This document shows, piece after piece, positions 32,918 to 42,426 of a stretch of 64,000 bases of DNA. The notes under the pieces were generated by a model. That model was not told the DNA's origin. It searched no databases and saw nothing but the letters and a program-made list of their open reading frames with translations. The translations under genes were made by a program, and so were the position numbers. This stretch comes from Pseudomonas sp. Root71 (GTDB lineage: Bacteria; Pseudomonadota; Gammaproteobacteria; Pseudomonadales; Pseudomonadaceae): positions 1 to 64,000 of the forward strand of contig NZ_LMHY01000004.1 in assembly GCF_001429045.1 (NCBI RefSeq), in the 5' to 3' direction. Within the stretch, counting starts at the first letter, position 1, and the number at the start of each line of letters is the position of its first letter.

Positions 32918-34156
32918 ATGAGCAATATCTATATCGCCGGCATCGCCATGACCGTCTTCGGTCGCCACATCGAACGCAGCCTCGACGACTTGGCACGCGA
33001 GGCTTTCCAGGGCGCATTGAAGGACGCCCACTGCACTGCCGCCGATCTCGATATCGCGTTTTATGCCGGCATGACCAATGGCCCATTGCAAGGCCAGCTC
33101 TCGATCCCGGGTCAGGTCGTGTTCAGCAAGATCGGTATTGAAGGCATTCCTATCTATAACATCGAGAATGCCTGCGCTTCGGGTAGCTCAGCCTTCAATT
33201 TGGCCGTGCAAAGTCTCAAGGCCGGTACAGCCAGTATCGCGCTGGCGTTGGGTGCGGAAAAGATGAACATCCCGGATAAACTGAAAGCCCTCTCGCTGTT
33301 CGAGGCTGGTTGGGACGTATCTCGCGCCGAAGAGAATTATCAGACGCTGGTAAAAATGGGCGAAGGTGTAGTGCCGCCCGCCGGGTCGGAATCGGACAAG
33401 CCTTACAGTAAGTTCATGGCCATCTATGCCGCATTGTGCCGCCAGCATATGAAAACCTACGGCACCACGCAGCGGCAGATCGCAGCGGTGTCGGCAAAAA
33501 ACCACACTCACTCGGTCCATAACCCCTACTCGCAATTTCGCAAAGCCTTCGGTATCGACGAAATCCTTGCCGCCCCTCCGATCACTTATCCGCTCACCCT
33601 GCCAATGTGCGCGCCGCTGTCGGACGGTGCAGCAGCAGCCATCCTGTGCACCGAGGAAGGACTCGCACGCATCGGTGCCGACAGAAGCCGCTGCATCAAG
33701 ATAGCGGCCAGCGTCATCCGTAGCTTCAGCCATCGCCGGCTCGATCAGCCGGAACTGAACGTCGGTCACCTGGCAGCTAACCAGGCCTATGAACAGGCGG
33801 GCCTGGGGCCGCAAGACATGCATGTCGCCGAAGTCCATGACGCCTCGGCGATGGGCGAAATCATTCAGGTCGAAAACCTGGGCCTGGTCCCGTTCGGTCA
33901 GGGCGGACCTGCGGCTGAACGTGGCGAATTCACGCTGGGCGGGCGCATCCCGGTCAATACCTCAGGTGGCCTGGAATCGAAAGGCCATCCACTCGGCGCT
34001 ACCGGGATCGGACAACTCTACGAACTTGTGACGCAACTGCGCGGAGAGGCTGGCGCACGCCAGGTATATGGCGCACGCCATGCAATCCAGGAGAACGGCG
34101 GCGGTTTGCAGGGTATTGAGGAGGCAGCCGTCGCGATCCACATTCTCAGCAAATAG
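32918..34156 (+). CDS. Thiolase family protein (SCPx-like)
   Basis: A 412-residue thiolase-fold enzyme for cleaving beta-ketoacyl-CoA. The nucleophile box is NACASGSSAF (Cys86), the histidine box is VAEVHDASAMGE, and the C-terminal motif is SGGLESKGHPLGATG. The sequence belongs to the SCP2-thiolase side of the family, like DitF in diterpenoid degradation and the protein at 22452, but the two are diverged from one another. AAGGA precedes ATG 32918. A 208-bp non-coding stretch separates it from the ligase. No SCP2 or DUF35 partner is seen. Confidence 0.85.
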   Translation: MSNIYIAGIAMTVFGRHIERSLDDLAREAFQGALKDAHCTAADLDIAFYAGMTNGPLQGQLSIPGQVVFSKIGIEGIPIYNIENACASGSSAFNLAVQSLKAGTASIALALGAEKMNIPDKLKALSLFEAGWDVSRAEENYQTLVKMGEGVVPPAGSESDKPYSKFMAIYAALCRQHMKTYGTTQRQIAAVSAKNHTHSVHNPYSQFRKAFGIDEILAAPPITYPLTLPMCAPLSDGAAAAILCTEEGLARIGADRSRCIKIAASVIRSFSHRRLDQPELNVGHLAANQAYEQAGLGPQDMHVAEVHDASAMGEIIQVENLGLVPFGQGGPAAERGEFTLGGRIPVNTSGGLESKGHPLGATGIGQLYELVTQLRGEAGARQVYGARHAIQENGGGLQGIEEAAVAIHILSK

Positions 34157-34212
34157 TTCTTGTCAGAAAAATTTGTAGTGGCCAAACCAATCAAAACAAG
34201 AAGGATAAAAAC

Positions 34213-35007
34213 ATGTTCCAAAACAAAGTAGTCGTCATCACCGGTGCAGGATCCGGCATTGGTCGGGAGTTGGCTATCCAGATGGTGGAAGCTGGCGCGC
34301 ATGTCGCCCTGTCGGACATCAACCAGGTGGGTCTCGACAAAACCATGAAGCTATTGCCTGACGCCAGCAAAGCGAAAGGTTACCTCCTGGACGTATCGTC
34401 CTGGGACGCCTTCCAGGCCCATGCCGACGAGGTAAAGCGAGATTTTGGCACGGCGCACTTCGTCATCAATAATGCAGGTGCCGCAGTCATCGGGACAGTT
34501 GCCAACACCTCCATCGATGAGTACGAGTGGCAACTCGGTATCAACCTGTGGGGCGTGCTGTACGGTACCAAAGCGTTCCTGCCGATGATGCAGGCCCAGC
34601 GAGAAGGCTGCATCGTCAACATTTCCAGCGTATTTGGCCTGGTGGGTTTCCCGATGCAAAGCGCTTACAACATGTCGAAGTTCGCCGTACGGGGTCTCAC
34701 CGAAGCGCTTTGGTCGGAACTTGAGGACAGCGGCGTGCGCGCCGTGTGTGTGCACCCCGGAGGAATTCGAACCAATATCGAGAAGTCCGGACGACGTTGT
34801 AAGGCCGCCGGCAAAACAGAAGAAAGGTTCACGGCACTGGCAGACAAGATGCTGCTGACGCCAGCGGCGGATTGTGCCAGCGACATCATCAAGGGGCTGC
34901 GCAAAGGAACCAAGCGCATTATCACAGGGAACAAGTCGAGCACCTTGTTCTGGATAAGCAGGCTGTTCCCCAATAGCTATCCGGCATTACTCAAGCTGCT
35001 TGGCTGA
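34213..35007 (+). CDS. Short-chain dehydrogenase/reductase
   Basis: A 264-residue classical SDR. The cofactor motif is TGAGSGIG (residues 10-17), with NNAG at 86-89, the catalytic Ser in NISSVFG (138-139) and the YNMSK pair (Tyr152, Lys156). Asp at the end of beta-strand 2 (SDINQVG) suggests NAD rather than NADP. It oxidises or reduces a hydroxyl group on an unknown substrate. AAGGA precedes the ATG. It follows the thiolase by 56 bp and precedes a small membrane protein. Confidence 0.88.
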   Translation: MFQNKVVVITGAGSGIGRELAIQMVEAGAHVALSDINQVGLDKTMKLLPDASKAKGYLLDVSSWDAFQAHADEVKRDFGTAHFVINNAGAAVIGTVANTSIDEYEWQLGINLWGVLYGTKAFLPMMQAQREGCIVNISSVFGLVGFPMQSAYNMSKFAVRGLTEALWSELEDSGVRAVCVHPGGIRTNIEKSGRRCKAAGKTEERFTALADKMLLTPAADCASDIIKGLRKGTKRIITGNKSSTLFWISRLFPNSYPALLKLLG

Positions 35008-35071
35008 GGCCCGGAAGTTACAAGATGTCTCAGCGCGACGCGAAGCGTCACCACCTCTCAGGAACAATTCC

Positions 35072-35449
35072 ATGACCGACAGTTATACCCGCAAGCTGTT
35101 TATTTCTGCCGCTTGTTTCAACGTACTCGCGGGTCTTCCATTACTTGTCGCCCTGCGACCCGTAGCTGCACTGTTGGGGCTGCAAATTACCCCCACCTCA
35201 ACCCTCTTCATTCAACTCACCACGTGCCTGGTTATCATATTCGGCTGGGCCTATTGGATGATCGCTCGCGATCCGCTGCAGTATCGTCCCTATATCCTGC
35301 TCGGGATTATCCTGAAAGTACTGTTTGTTGTGGTGGTCTATGGTCACTGGCTGGCGGGCAGCATCCCCTGGCCATTGCCAGTAGCGGCATCGGGTGACAT
35401 CGTCTATGCATTACTGTTCTGGCGTTATTTCCAGCGCGCTGCGCGTTGA
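35072..35449 (+). CDS. Small integral membrane protein
   Basis: A 125-residue protein with four predicted helices (LFISAACFNVLAGLPLLVAL; STLFIQLTTCLVIIFGWAYW; YILLGIILKVLFVVVVYGHW; AASGDIVYALLFWRYF). No family was recognised, but the layout is that of small membrane proteins found at the ends of catabolic operons. AGGAACA precedes ATG 35072. It is the last gene before a ~520-bp gap, so the operon probably ends here. Confidence 0.7.
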   Translation: MTDSYTRKLFISAACFNVLAGLPLLVALRPVAALLGLQITPTSTLFIQLTTCLVIIFGWAYWMIARDPLQYRPYILLGIILKVLFVVVVYGHWLAGSIPWPLPVAASGDIVYALLFWRYFQRAAR

Positions 35450-35971
35450 ACTTCGTCGTGCTGACCGTCGGTGCTGCTGGAGCATCAAGGATTGAGCCAG
35501 GAAAATTCGAACGCACCCAGCAACCAGGCCGGCCGGTAGGCCGCCTCGGTTGCTGTTGCGGGACACGCCCCTCGTGAGGCCGGGCGGCGTTCCGTTTTTA
35601 CAAGTGACCCGCCGTAAGGGCGCAACCCTGAGCGGCGGTTACCGCAGCAACGGATATGTACACCTTCAAAAATCCACACTGCCTGAAAATCAACGTCCTT
35701 GATCTCACACTTTGTTACCCCATACCCCAGCCGGGTGTAAAAAACTGCTTTGGTAACAGCCTCGCAGGCGGCCTCCCGCCCTGCACTCACTTGCCTGAAA
35801 AGCCCAGCCCAGAGCGCTGTACGCGCTTTCTCAAACGCCCACTGCGCGAATTGGCCGGGTGATTGCATATGCTTGTCTGTACAAGTATCTGCGTGTGCAT
35901 AAGACATCTTGCCAAACAGTCAATATGCTTTTGCGTCACAAGCGCTTCCGATGGTCCCTGGGAATAAAATA
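35450..35971. other. Structured intergenic region with strong hairpin
   Basis: No gene is convincing here, although frames are open on the minus strand. A hairpin at 35609-35638 pairs CCGCCG with CGGCGG, with an inner AAGGG/CCCT stem. The minus-strand frame over it contains GNRRSGLRPYGGSL, a sequence I recall from many spurious Pseudomonas proteins, which suggests an interspersed element rather than a gene. The 3' end carries the promoter region of the ABC transporter. Confidence 0.35.
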
Positions 35972-36754
35972 ATGAAAAAAGCATTTCTCACCCTTTCTGC
36001 ATTAGCTTTGTGTGTGGCTGCCGGTTCTGCGCTGGCCAAGGAGTACAAAGAGTTGCGCTTTGGCGTCGACCCCTCTTATGCGCCATTCGAATCCAAGGCC
36101 GCCGATGGCAGCCTGGTGGGCTTCGATATCGACCTGGGTAACGCGATCTGCGCAGAGCTGAAGGTCAAGTGCAAGTGGGTCGAAAGCGACTTCGACGGCA
36201 TGATTCCCGGCCTCAAGGCCAACAAGTTCGACGGCGTGATCTCTTCCATGACCGCCACGCCAGCGCGCGAGAAAGTTATCGATTTTTCAAACGAGCTGTT
36301 CTCTGGCCCGACCGCGCTGGTATTCAAGAAAGGCGTGGTCATCGGCACCGATCAGGCCTCCCTCAAGGGCAAGAAAGTCGGCTACGAGCAAGGCACCATC
36401 CAGGAAGCCTACGCCAAGGCCGTGCTGGACAAGGCCGGGGTAGAGACCCAAGCCTACGCCAACCAGGACCAGGTGTACGCTGACCTGGTCTCCGGACGCC
36501 TCGATGCCTCAATCCAGGACATGCTGCAAGCCGAACTGGGCTTCCTGAAGTCGCCGCCAGGCGCCGACTTCCAAGTCAGCGCGCCGATCGAAAGCCCCCT
36601 GCTGCCAGCCAAAACCGCCGTGGGTCTCAGCAAAGGCAACGCCGAACTCCAGGCATTGCTGAACAAAGGTATCCAGGCACTGCACGACAATGGCACCTAT
36701 GCGGCCGTCCAGCAGAAGCACTTTGGCGATCTGAATCTCTACAGCGGCAAATAA
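35972..36754 (+). CDS. Polar amino-acid ABC transporter, substrate-binding protein
   Basis: A 260-residue periplasmic binding protein of the HisJ/ArgT/LAO type. The signal peptide is MKKAFLTLSALALCVAAGSA (cut near ALA-KEY). The family blocks are LRFGVDPSYAPFESKAADGS, GFDIDLGNAICAEL, DFDGMIPGLKANKFDGVISSM and VGYEQGTIQEAYA. It binds a basic amino acid or an opine-like compound; the exact ligand cannot be read. GGGA lies upstream of ATG 35972. It is followed by two permeases and an ATPase, making a complete uptake system. The nearest known example is AotJ of P. aeruginosa, but the aotO gene of that operon is absent here. Confidence 0.88.
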   Translation: MKKAFLTLSALALCVAAGSALAKEYKELRFGVDPSYAPFESKAADGSLVGFDIDLGNAICAELKVKCKWVESDFDGMIPGLKANKFDGVISSMTATPAREKVIDFSNELFSGPTALVFKKGVVIGTDQASLKGKKVGYEQGTIQEAYAKAVLDKAGVETQAYANQDQVYADLVSGRLDASIQDMLQAELGFLKSPPGADFQVSAPIESPLLPAKTAVGLSKGNAELQALLNKGIQALHDNGTYAAVQQKHFGDLNLYSGK

Positions 36755-36809
36755 TGACCCTGCGCCCATTTTCGGATGGGCACTTTTCTGATTGACGTAG
36801 GGCTGCTCA

Positions 36810-37538
36810 ATGCTAGAAAACCTATTGCAGATTCTTGGGCTGTCAGGCTTCAGCCTCAAGGGCTTCGGCCCGCTGTTGCTACAAGGCTCCTGGATGACTG
36901 TCAAATTATCCTTTCTGTGCTTGTTGGTAAGCGTTGGCCTGGGCCTGATCGGCGCCAGCGCCAAGCTTTCGAAATCAGCGCTGCTGCGCGTCCCTGCGCA
37001 GGCCTACACCACGCTGATCCGCGGGGTGCCGGACCTGGTGCTGATGCTGCTGATCTTCTATAGCCTGCAAACCTGGCTGACCTCGTTTACCGATTTCATG
37101 GAATGGGAATACATCGAAATCAATCCCTTTAGCGCCGGGGTCATTACCCTGGGATTCATCTACGGGGCTTATTTCACCGAAACCTTCCGTGGCGCCATCC
37201 TTGCCGTACCGCGAGGGCAGATGGAAGCGGCTACCGCCTACGGCCTGACCCGCGCTCAGCGCTTTCGCCTGGTGGTGTTCCCGCAAATGATGCGTTTTGC
37301 CCTGCCGGGTATAAGTAACAACTGGATGGTGATCCTCAAGGCCACGGCGCTGGTGTCGATCATTGGCCTGGCCGACCTGGTCAAGGTGGCCCAGGACGCG
37401 GGCAAGAGCTCCTATCAGCTGTTCTTCTTCCTGATTCTGGCCGCCTTGATCTATCTGGTGATAACCACCGTTTCGAACTACGTCTTGCGCCGGATGGAAA
37501 TCTTCTACGCCGCAGGTACCCGGGAGGCCGTGCGATGA
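36810..37538 (+). CDS. Polar amino-acid ABC transporter permease (HisQ type)
   Basis: A 242-residue inner-membrane permease with the ATPase-docking EAA loop near AVPRGQMEAATAYGLTRAQRFRLVVFPQMM. The N-terminal half holds the polar amino-acid permease pattern SWMTVKLSFLCLLVSVGLGL and IRGVPDLVLMLLIFY. It overlaps the next permease gene by ATGA (37535-37538), showing translational coupling. Together with the HisM-type protein it forms the heterodimeric channel. Confidence 0.9.
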   Translation: MLENLLQILGLSGFSLKGFGPLLLQGSWMTVKLSFLCLLVSVGLGLIGASAKLSKSALLRVPAQAYTTLIRGVPDLVLMLLIFYSLQTWLTSFTDFMEWEYIEINPFSAGVITLGFIYGAYFTETFRGAILAVPRGQMEAATAYGLTRAQRFRLVVFPQMMRFALPGISNNWMVILKATALVSIIGLADLVKVAQDAGKSSYQLFFFLILAALIYLVITTVSNYVLRRMEIFYAAGTREAVR

Positions 37539-38245
37539 TCGAACTTCTACAGGAGTACTGGAAACCTTTCCTGTTCCAGGACGGCAATCACATCACCGGG
37601 CTAGCCATGACCCTCTGGCTGCTCAGCGCCTCGATCTTCTTCGGCTTCGTGATGTCGATCCCTCTGTCGATTGCCCGGGTCTCAGACAATGTCTGGGTGC
37701 GCTGGCCGGTGCAGTTCTACACCTACCTGTTCCGCGGTACGCCACTGTATATCCAGCTGCTGATTTGCTACACCGGCATTTACAGTCTGGCCGCGGTGCG
37801 TGCTCAGCCCGTGCTGGACGCGTTCTTTCGCGATGCGATGAACTGCACGATCCTGGCCTTCGCCCTGAACACCTGCGCCTACACCACGGAGATCTTCGCC
37901 GGGGCCATTCGCAGCATGAACCACGGCGAAGTCGAAGCGGCCAAAGCCTACGGCCTGACCGGCTGGAAGCTGTACACCTACGTGATCATGCCGTCAGCCT
38001 TGCGTCGTTCGCTGCCTTACTACAGCAACGAAGTGATCCTGATGCTGCACTCGACCACCGTGGCCTTCACCGCGACCATTCCGGACATCCTGAAAGTCGC
38101 GCGGGACGCCAACTCGGCGACCTTCCTGACCTTCCAGTCGTTCGGCATCGCCGCGTTGATCTACCTGGCAGTCACTTTTGCGCTGGTCGGCCTGTTCCGC
38201 CTGGCTGAACGCCGTTGGTTGTCTTTCCTCGGCCCGGCTCACTAA
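37535..38245 (+). CDS. Polar amino-acid ABC transporter permease (HisM type)
   Basis: A 236-residue permease, second half of the channel. The EAA-type loop is visible as MNHGEVEAAKAYGLTGWKLYTYVIMPSALRRSLP, preceded by FRGTPLYIQLLICYTG. The start overlaps the stop of the HisQ-type gene by four bases. Gene order Q-M-P matches histidine/LAO systems. Confidence 0.9.
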   Translation: MIELLQEYWKPFLFQDGNHITGLAMTLWLLSASIFFGFVMSIPLSIARVSDNVWVRWPVQFYTYLFRGTPLYIQLLICYTGIYSLAAVRAQPVLDAFFRDAMNCTILAFALNTCAYTTEIFAGAIRSMNHGEVEAAKAYGLTGWKLYTYVIMPSALRRSLPYYSNEVILMLHSTTVAFTATIPDILKVARDANSATFLTFQSFGIAALIYLAVTFALVGLFRLAERRWLSFLGPAH

Positions 38246-38261
38246 TTCAGGATGCTTGTTC

Positions 38262-39026
38262 ATGTACAAACTGACCGTTGAAAACCTGCACAAAAGTTAT
38301 GGCAACCATGAAGTCCTCAAGGGCGTTTCGCTAAACGCCAGGACCGGCGATGTGATCAGCCTGATTGGCGCCAGTGGTTCGGGCAAGAGCACCTTTCTGC
38401 GTTGCATCAACTTCCTGGAAACGCCCAACGACGGCGCCATGAGCCTGGACAACCAGCCGATTCAAATGGTCCATGACCGCCACGGCATGCGCGTGGCCGA
38501 CGCCAATGAACTGCAACGCATCCGCACTCGCCTGGCGATGGTGTTCCAGCACTTCAACCTGTGGAGCCACATGACCGTGCTTGAGAACATCACCATGGCC
38601 CCACGCCGGGTGCTGGGCGTCAGCAAGAAAGACGCAGAGGATCGCGCCCGACGCTACCTGGACAAGGTCGGTTTGCCGGCACGGGTGGCCGATCAATACC
38701 CGGCGTTTCTCTCGGGTGGTCAGCAGCAACGGGTCGCCATTGCCCGTGCCCTGAGCATGGAACCGGAGATCATGCTGTTCGACGAGCCGACTTCGGCCCT
38801 GGACCCTGAACTGGTGGGAGAAGTGCTCAAGGTGATCCAGGGGCTGGCCGAAGAAGGCCGCACCATGATCATGGTGACTCACGAAATGAGCTTTGCGCGC
38901 AAAGTGTCGAACCAGGTGCTGTTCCTGCATCAGGGGCAGGTCGAAGAACAGGGTGCGCCCGAGGACGTATTGGGTAACCCCAAGAGTGAGCGTCTGCGGC
39001 AGTTCCTCAGCGGCAACCTGAAGTGA
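38262..39026 (+). CDS. Polar amino-acid ABC transporter ATPase (HisP type)
   Basis: A 254-residue ABC ATPase. Walker A is GASGSGKST, the Q-loop follows near FQHFNLWSHMT, the signature is LSGGQQQRVAIARAL, Walker B is IMLFDEPTSALDPE and the H-loop is MVTHEM. The HisP-like insertion (DRHGMRVADANELQRIRTRL) supports the histidine/arginine/ornithine group. ATG 38262 follows CAGGA; upstream in-frame codons lie within the permease gene. It closes the four-gene transporter operon and is followed by a strong hairpin. Confidence 0.92.
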   Translation: MYKLTVENLHKSYGNHEVLKGVSLNARTGDVISLIGASGSGKSTFLRCINFLETPNDGAMSLDNQPIQMVHDRHGMRVADANELQRIRTRLAMVFQHFNLWSHMTVLENITMAPRRVLGVSKKDAEDRARRYLDKVGLPARVADQYPAFLSGGQQQRVAIARALSMEPEIMLFDEPTSALDPELVGEVLKVIQGLAEEGRTMIMVTHEMSFARKVSNQVLFLHQGQVEEQGAPEDVLGNPKSERLRQFLSGNLK

Positions 39027-39030
39027 CCAG

Positions 39031-39068
39031 AGCGCCTTCGAGCAACCGCAGGGTCGCTCGAAGGCGCT
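39031..39068. terminator. Hairpin between convergent ABC transporter and kup genes
   Basis: AGCGCCTTCGAGC and GCTCGAAGGCGCT pair perfectly over 13 bp with a 12-base loop. It begins 4 bp after the HisP-type stop and lies ~45 bp from the end of kup, so it may serve as a shared bidirectional terminator. A long T-run is not seen on either side. Confidence 0.7.
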
Positions 39069-39112
39069 GGTTCAACCCTCAACACGGAGGGCTGATGGTC
39101 CTCAATGACTCT

Positions 39113-41014
39113 TTACATCTCAACCTGCGTGCCCAACTCGATCACCCGATTCAACGGCAACTTGAAGTACTTCAGATTGCTGTTGGCATTCTTCAGCAAA
39201 AACGCGAACAGACTTTCTCGCCAACGGGCCATGCCGATGCGCTTGGTCGGGATCACCGTTTCACGGCTCAGGAAATAGGTGGTGCGCATCGGGCTGAAGT
39301 CCAGCTCGGCCAAGTGACAGAGACTCAACGCCAAGGGGACATCGGGCTCCTCGATAAAGCCGAAGTGCAGGCTGACCCGGAAGAATCCTTCGCCATAGGC
39401 TTCAACCTCAAACCGTCGATCAGCACTCACACGAGGGCTGTCTTCAGACACCACGGTGAGCAACACCACTTGCTCATGCAAAACCTGGTTATGCAGCAGG
39501 TTGTGCAGCAGCGCATGCGGAACGGCATCGGACCTGGCCGTCAGAAATACCGCCGTACCTTGTACCCGATGAGGAGGCTGCGTGCGGATGCTACCGATGA
39601 ACAGTGGTAGAGGCAGCGCGGTTTCGTCCAGCCGTTCAACAATGATCTTGCGGCCCCGTTTCCAGGTCGTCATCAAAATGAACAGGCCAATGCCGGCAAT
39701 CACCGGGAACGCACCGCCCTGGAAGATCTTCGGTGCATTGGCCGCGAAGTACAGACTGTCTACCAGCAGAAAACCGAGCAGCATCGGAATGGCCAACCAG
39801 CGCGGGGTTTTCCATAGCAGCAGGACGACGGCCGAGGACAGGATGGTGGTGATCAGCATGGTGCCCGTCACAGCGACCCCATAAGCGGCGGCCAAAGCAC
39901 TGGAAGACTCGAAACCAAGCACCAGCAGCACAACACCGACCATCAACGCCCAGTTGACCGTGCCGATGTAGATTTGCCCCTGCTCCTGGCTGGAGGTGTG
40001 CTGGATAAACATGCGAGGGACATACCCAAGCTGGATGGCCTGGTGGGTCAGGGAAAATGCGCCTGAGATCACGGCTTGAGAAGCGATGATGGTCGCCAGT
40101 GTGGAGAGTGCGACCATTGGCAGCAATGCCCAGCCCGGCGCAAGCAAATAAAATGGATTGCGCACCGCCTCAGGGTTTTCCAGGATCAAGGCACCTTGAC
40201 CAAAATAATTGAGTAGAAGTCCTGGCAGTACCAAAATGAACCAAGCACGGGCAATGGGCTTGCGACCGAAGTGCCCCATGTCGGCATACAGTGCTTCGGC
40301 GCCCGTGAGCGCGAGTACCACTGCCCCAAGGATGGCCACACCGATTCCCGGATGAGCGATAAAAAAATGCGCTCCCCAGTACGGATTGAGCGCTTGCAGT
40401 ACTTCCGGTCGCTGGAAAATGCCATAGATCCCCAGTGCACCCAACACCACAAACCACAGCACCATCACCGGGCCGAACAGGATACCGATGCGAGCCGTGC
40501 CGTGTTTTTGTATCAAGAACAGCGCCACCAGCACGATCAATGACAAAGGCACCACCCAGTGCTCTATTCCATCAAACGCCAGCTGTAGTCCTTCAACCGC
40601 AGAGAGCACCGAAATAGCCGGGGTAATCATGCTGTCCCCGTAAAAAAGTGCCGCACCAAACAGACCGAGCAGCACCAGTGCCTTGCTCATGCGCGGATAA
40701 GGTAAGGCCGCGCGGCGGGCTAACGCCGTCAACGCCATGATGCCGCCTTCGCCCTGATTGTTGGCCCGCAGGATAAACAACACGTATTTGATCGAGACCA
40801 CCCAGATCAACGACCAGAAGATCAACGATAGAATGCCCAGCACGCCATCGTGGTTGGCCTGGACACCGTAGTGACCGGCAAACACTTCCTTTAGCGTGTA
40901 CAGGGGGCTGGTGCCGATATCTCCATACACCACTCCGACAGCAGCGATAAGCAGTCCCGCCGCTGAAGATTTGCGATGAGGTTTTTCAATGGCATGGGGC
41001 GATGTTTCGCTCAC
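39113..41014 (-). CDS. kup: Low-affinity potassium uptake protein Kup
   Basis: A 633-residue inner-membrane K+/H+ symporter of the KUP/HAK/KT family. The hallmark N-terminal helix reads [20 protein letters not shown]. Other conserved segments are [34 protein letters not shown] and [17 protein letters not shown] ([17 protein letters not shown]). The C-terminal ~150 residues are cytoplasmic. Length fits the family exactly. The start is GTG 41014 with a weak ribosome site. It is convergent with the ABC transporter. Confidence 0.93.
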   Translation of the reverse strand: MSETSPHAIEKPHRKSSAAGLLIAAVGVVYGDIGTSPLYTLKEVFAGHYGVQANHDGVLGILSLIFWSLIWVVSIKYVLFILRANNQGEGGIMALTALARRAALPYPRMSKALVLLGLFGAALFYGDSMITPAISVLSAVEGLQLAFDGIEHWVVPLSLIVLVALFLIQKHGTARIGILFGPVMVLWFVVLGALGIYGIFQRPEVLQALNPYWGAHFFIAHPGIGVAILGAVVLALTGAEALYADMGHFGRKPIARAWFILVLPGLLLNYFGQGALILENPEAVRNPFYLLAPGWALLPMVALSTLATIIASQAVISGAFSLTHQAIQLGYVPRMFIQHTSSQEQGQIYIGTVNWALMVGVVLLVLGFESSSALAAAYGVAVTGTMLITTILSSAVVLLLWKTPRWLAIPMLLGFLLVDSLYFAANAPKIFQGGAFPVIAGIGLFILMTTWKRGRKIIVERLDETALPLPLFIGSIRTQPPHRVQGTAVFLTARSDAVPHALLHNLLHNQVLHEQVVLLTVVSEDSPRVSADRRFEVEAYGEGFFRVSLHFGFIEEPDVPLALSLCHLAELDFSPMRTTYFLSRETVIPTKRIGMARWRESLFAFLLKNANSNLKYFKLPLNRVIELGTQVEM

Positions 41015-41368
41015 TTTCTACGTCTCGAGTATTGAGGGCCGAAAACGCATTCCGTGAGAATTCAAGGCCGGTGGACTTCAGTGAAACTGCCATCAAATTC
41101 AGATGAGTCGTAAAGACCGTCGTCCTTGCACAGCCAAGTGATCACTCGTTCTGAAGGGCCTGCGACAGACCCGCACCACCTTCTACTCCCCCGCAAGCAA
41201 CATTGAACAGCCTAAGGAAATCTTGAGGGTAAAGACGAAGAAGCCGAGAGTTGCGAGGCATAAAGGCAATGTCAATTTTCCCGGCCAGTATCGTTGCGAG
41301 TAACAAAAGCCATCGTAAAAAAAGCGTAATTTTTCCGCCGCCATACCCTCCGTCATCAGTCGGCATCT
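41015..41368 (-). other. Region between kup and LysR gene; possible 74-residue membrane protein
   Basis: The minus strand has a 74-codon frame (41142-41366). Its ATG lies 2 bp after the LysR stop with AGGAC inside the LysR end, and it includes one hydrophobic segment (ITLFLRWLLLLATILAG). No family is recognised and codon support is thin, so it is only a possible gene. The rest would hold the kup leader and promoter. Confidence 0.25.
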
Positions 41369-42310
41369 TTAGTCCTGCGTCCTCATAGCATCGTTATTCT
41401 TCCGATACTCATGGTCCCCCCCAGAGAGGCAACCTTCGACATTTTCCATGGAGAGGGCTTCGAGCAGCACCTGCTCCAGGATGGCAAAAAAACATTTGAT
41501 GTGAGCCTGTTTCAATGCCTGAGGCCGGGTCACCAGATAGACTTCCATATCTGGAAGTTGGAGATCCGGGAACAACTCGATCAAGTCCTTTGCCAGAATA
41601 CGGGGCAGTACGGCCACACCCATTCCTCGTCTCACCGATTCGAGCTGAACCGCGAACGCGTTCACACTGATCTGCGCGCGGTCCAGACCACCGGCCTTTG
41701 CCGCACGCATTTGCGGCAACATGTCCAGCGGGGGAAGCAAGGCAATATTGACCGCAGTGGCCGGGGTCACCCCTGGAAACCGCTTCAGATAACCTGCATC
41801 AGCGAAAACACCGTAGGCGAGCCGGCCTATCGGTCGATAAATCAGCGACGGCTCACCCAGATGAGTTGTACGTACAGCAATGTCTGCCACGCCGCGGACG
41901 ATCTTGTGAAAGTCGGCTGTTACCATCAGCTCCACCGAGCAACGCGGGTGCAGAGAAGTGAAGCGACTCGCGGCCTCCAGCACACAAGACGAGAACCCCT
42001 CTCCTGCGCTGACCAGGACACTGCCAGATAACTCTGTGTGTACCCCGGATAGGCCAGCAGCGGTTTGACGCCTCAAGCCAGTTTCCGCGGCCAGGGCAAC
42101 TTCCACGAGGGATTGGCCCCGTGAGGTCAACCAGCATCCTTCAACGCCCCGTTCGACGAGTGGCTCGCCCAGTGCGACCTCAAGTTGGGTCAGGCGGCGG
42201 GACACGGTAGACGCCGCGATACCCAGCAACTGGCCAGCTTGAAGAAAGCTGCCACGCCGCGAAACTGCCAACAGCAGACGAAGATCGTCCCAATTTGCTT
42301 GCAACGCCAT
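41369..42310 (-). CDS. LysR family transcriptional regulator
   Basis: A 313-residue LysR protein. The helix-turn-helix is WDDLRLLLAVSRRGSFLQAGQLLGIAASTVSRRLTQLE at the N-terminus, followed by the type 2 periplasmic-binding sensor domain (SGSVLVSAGEGFSSCVLEAASRF; VADIAVRTTHLGEPSLIYRPIG). It is transcribed divergently from the NTF2-like gene, the usual arrangement for a LysR regulator and its target. ATG 42310 follows AGGAC; earlier in-frame codons extend into the divergent promoter region. Confidence 0.88.
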   Translation of the reverse strand: MALQANWDDLRLLLAVSRRGSFLQAGQLLGIAASTVSRRLTQLEVALGEPLVERGVEGCWLTSRGQSLVEVALAAETGLRRQTAAGLSGVHTELSGSVLVSAGEGFSSCVLEAASRFTSLHPRCSVELMVTADFHKIVRGVADIAVRTTHLGEPSLIYRPIGRLAYGVFADAGYLKRFPGVTPATAVNIALLPPLDMLPQMRAAKAGGLDRAQISVNAFAVQLESVRRGMGVAVLPRILAKDLIELFPDLQLPDMEVYLVTRPQALKQAHIKCFFAILEQVLLEALSMENVEGCLSGGDHEYRKNNDAMRTQD

Positions 42311-42426
42311 GCGTCCTGTCCTCCCTGGTCTGCATATGTGCAAATCCATTATGCAGTAGTCGCTGTTTTTCGAGGGAGGCCTCAAAGGTATATCTACAGG
42401 CCCTCGAAACGAATGGAATGGATTGT

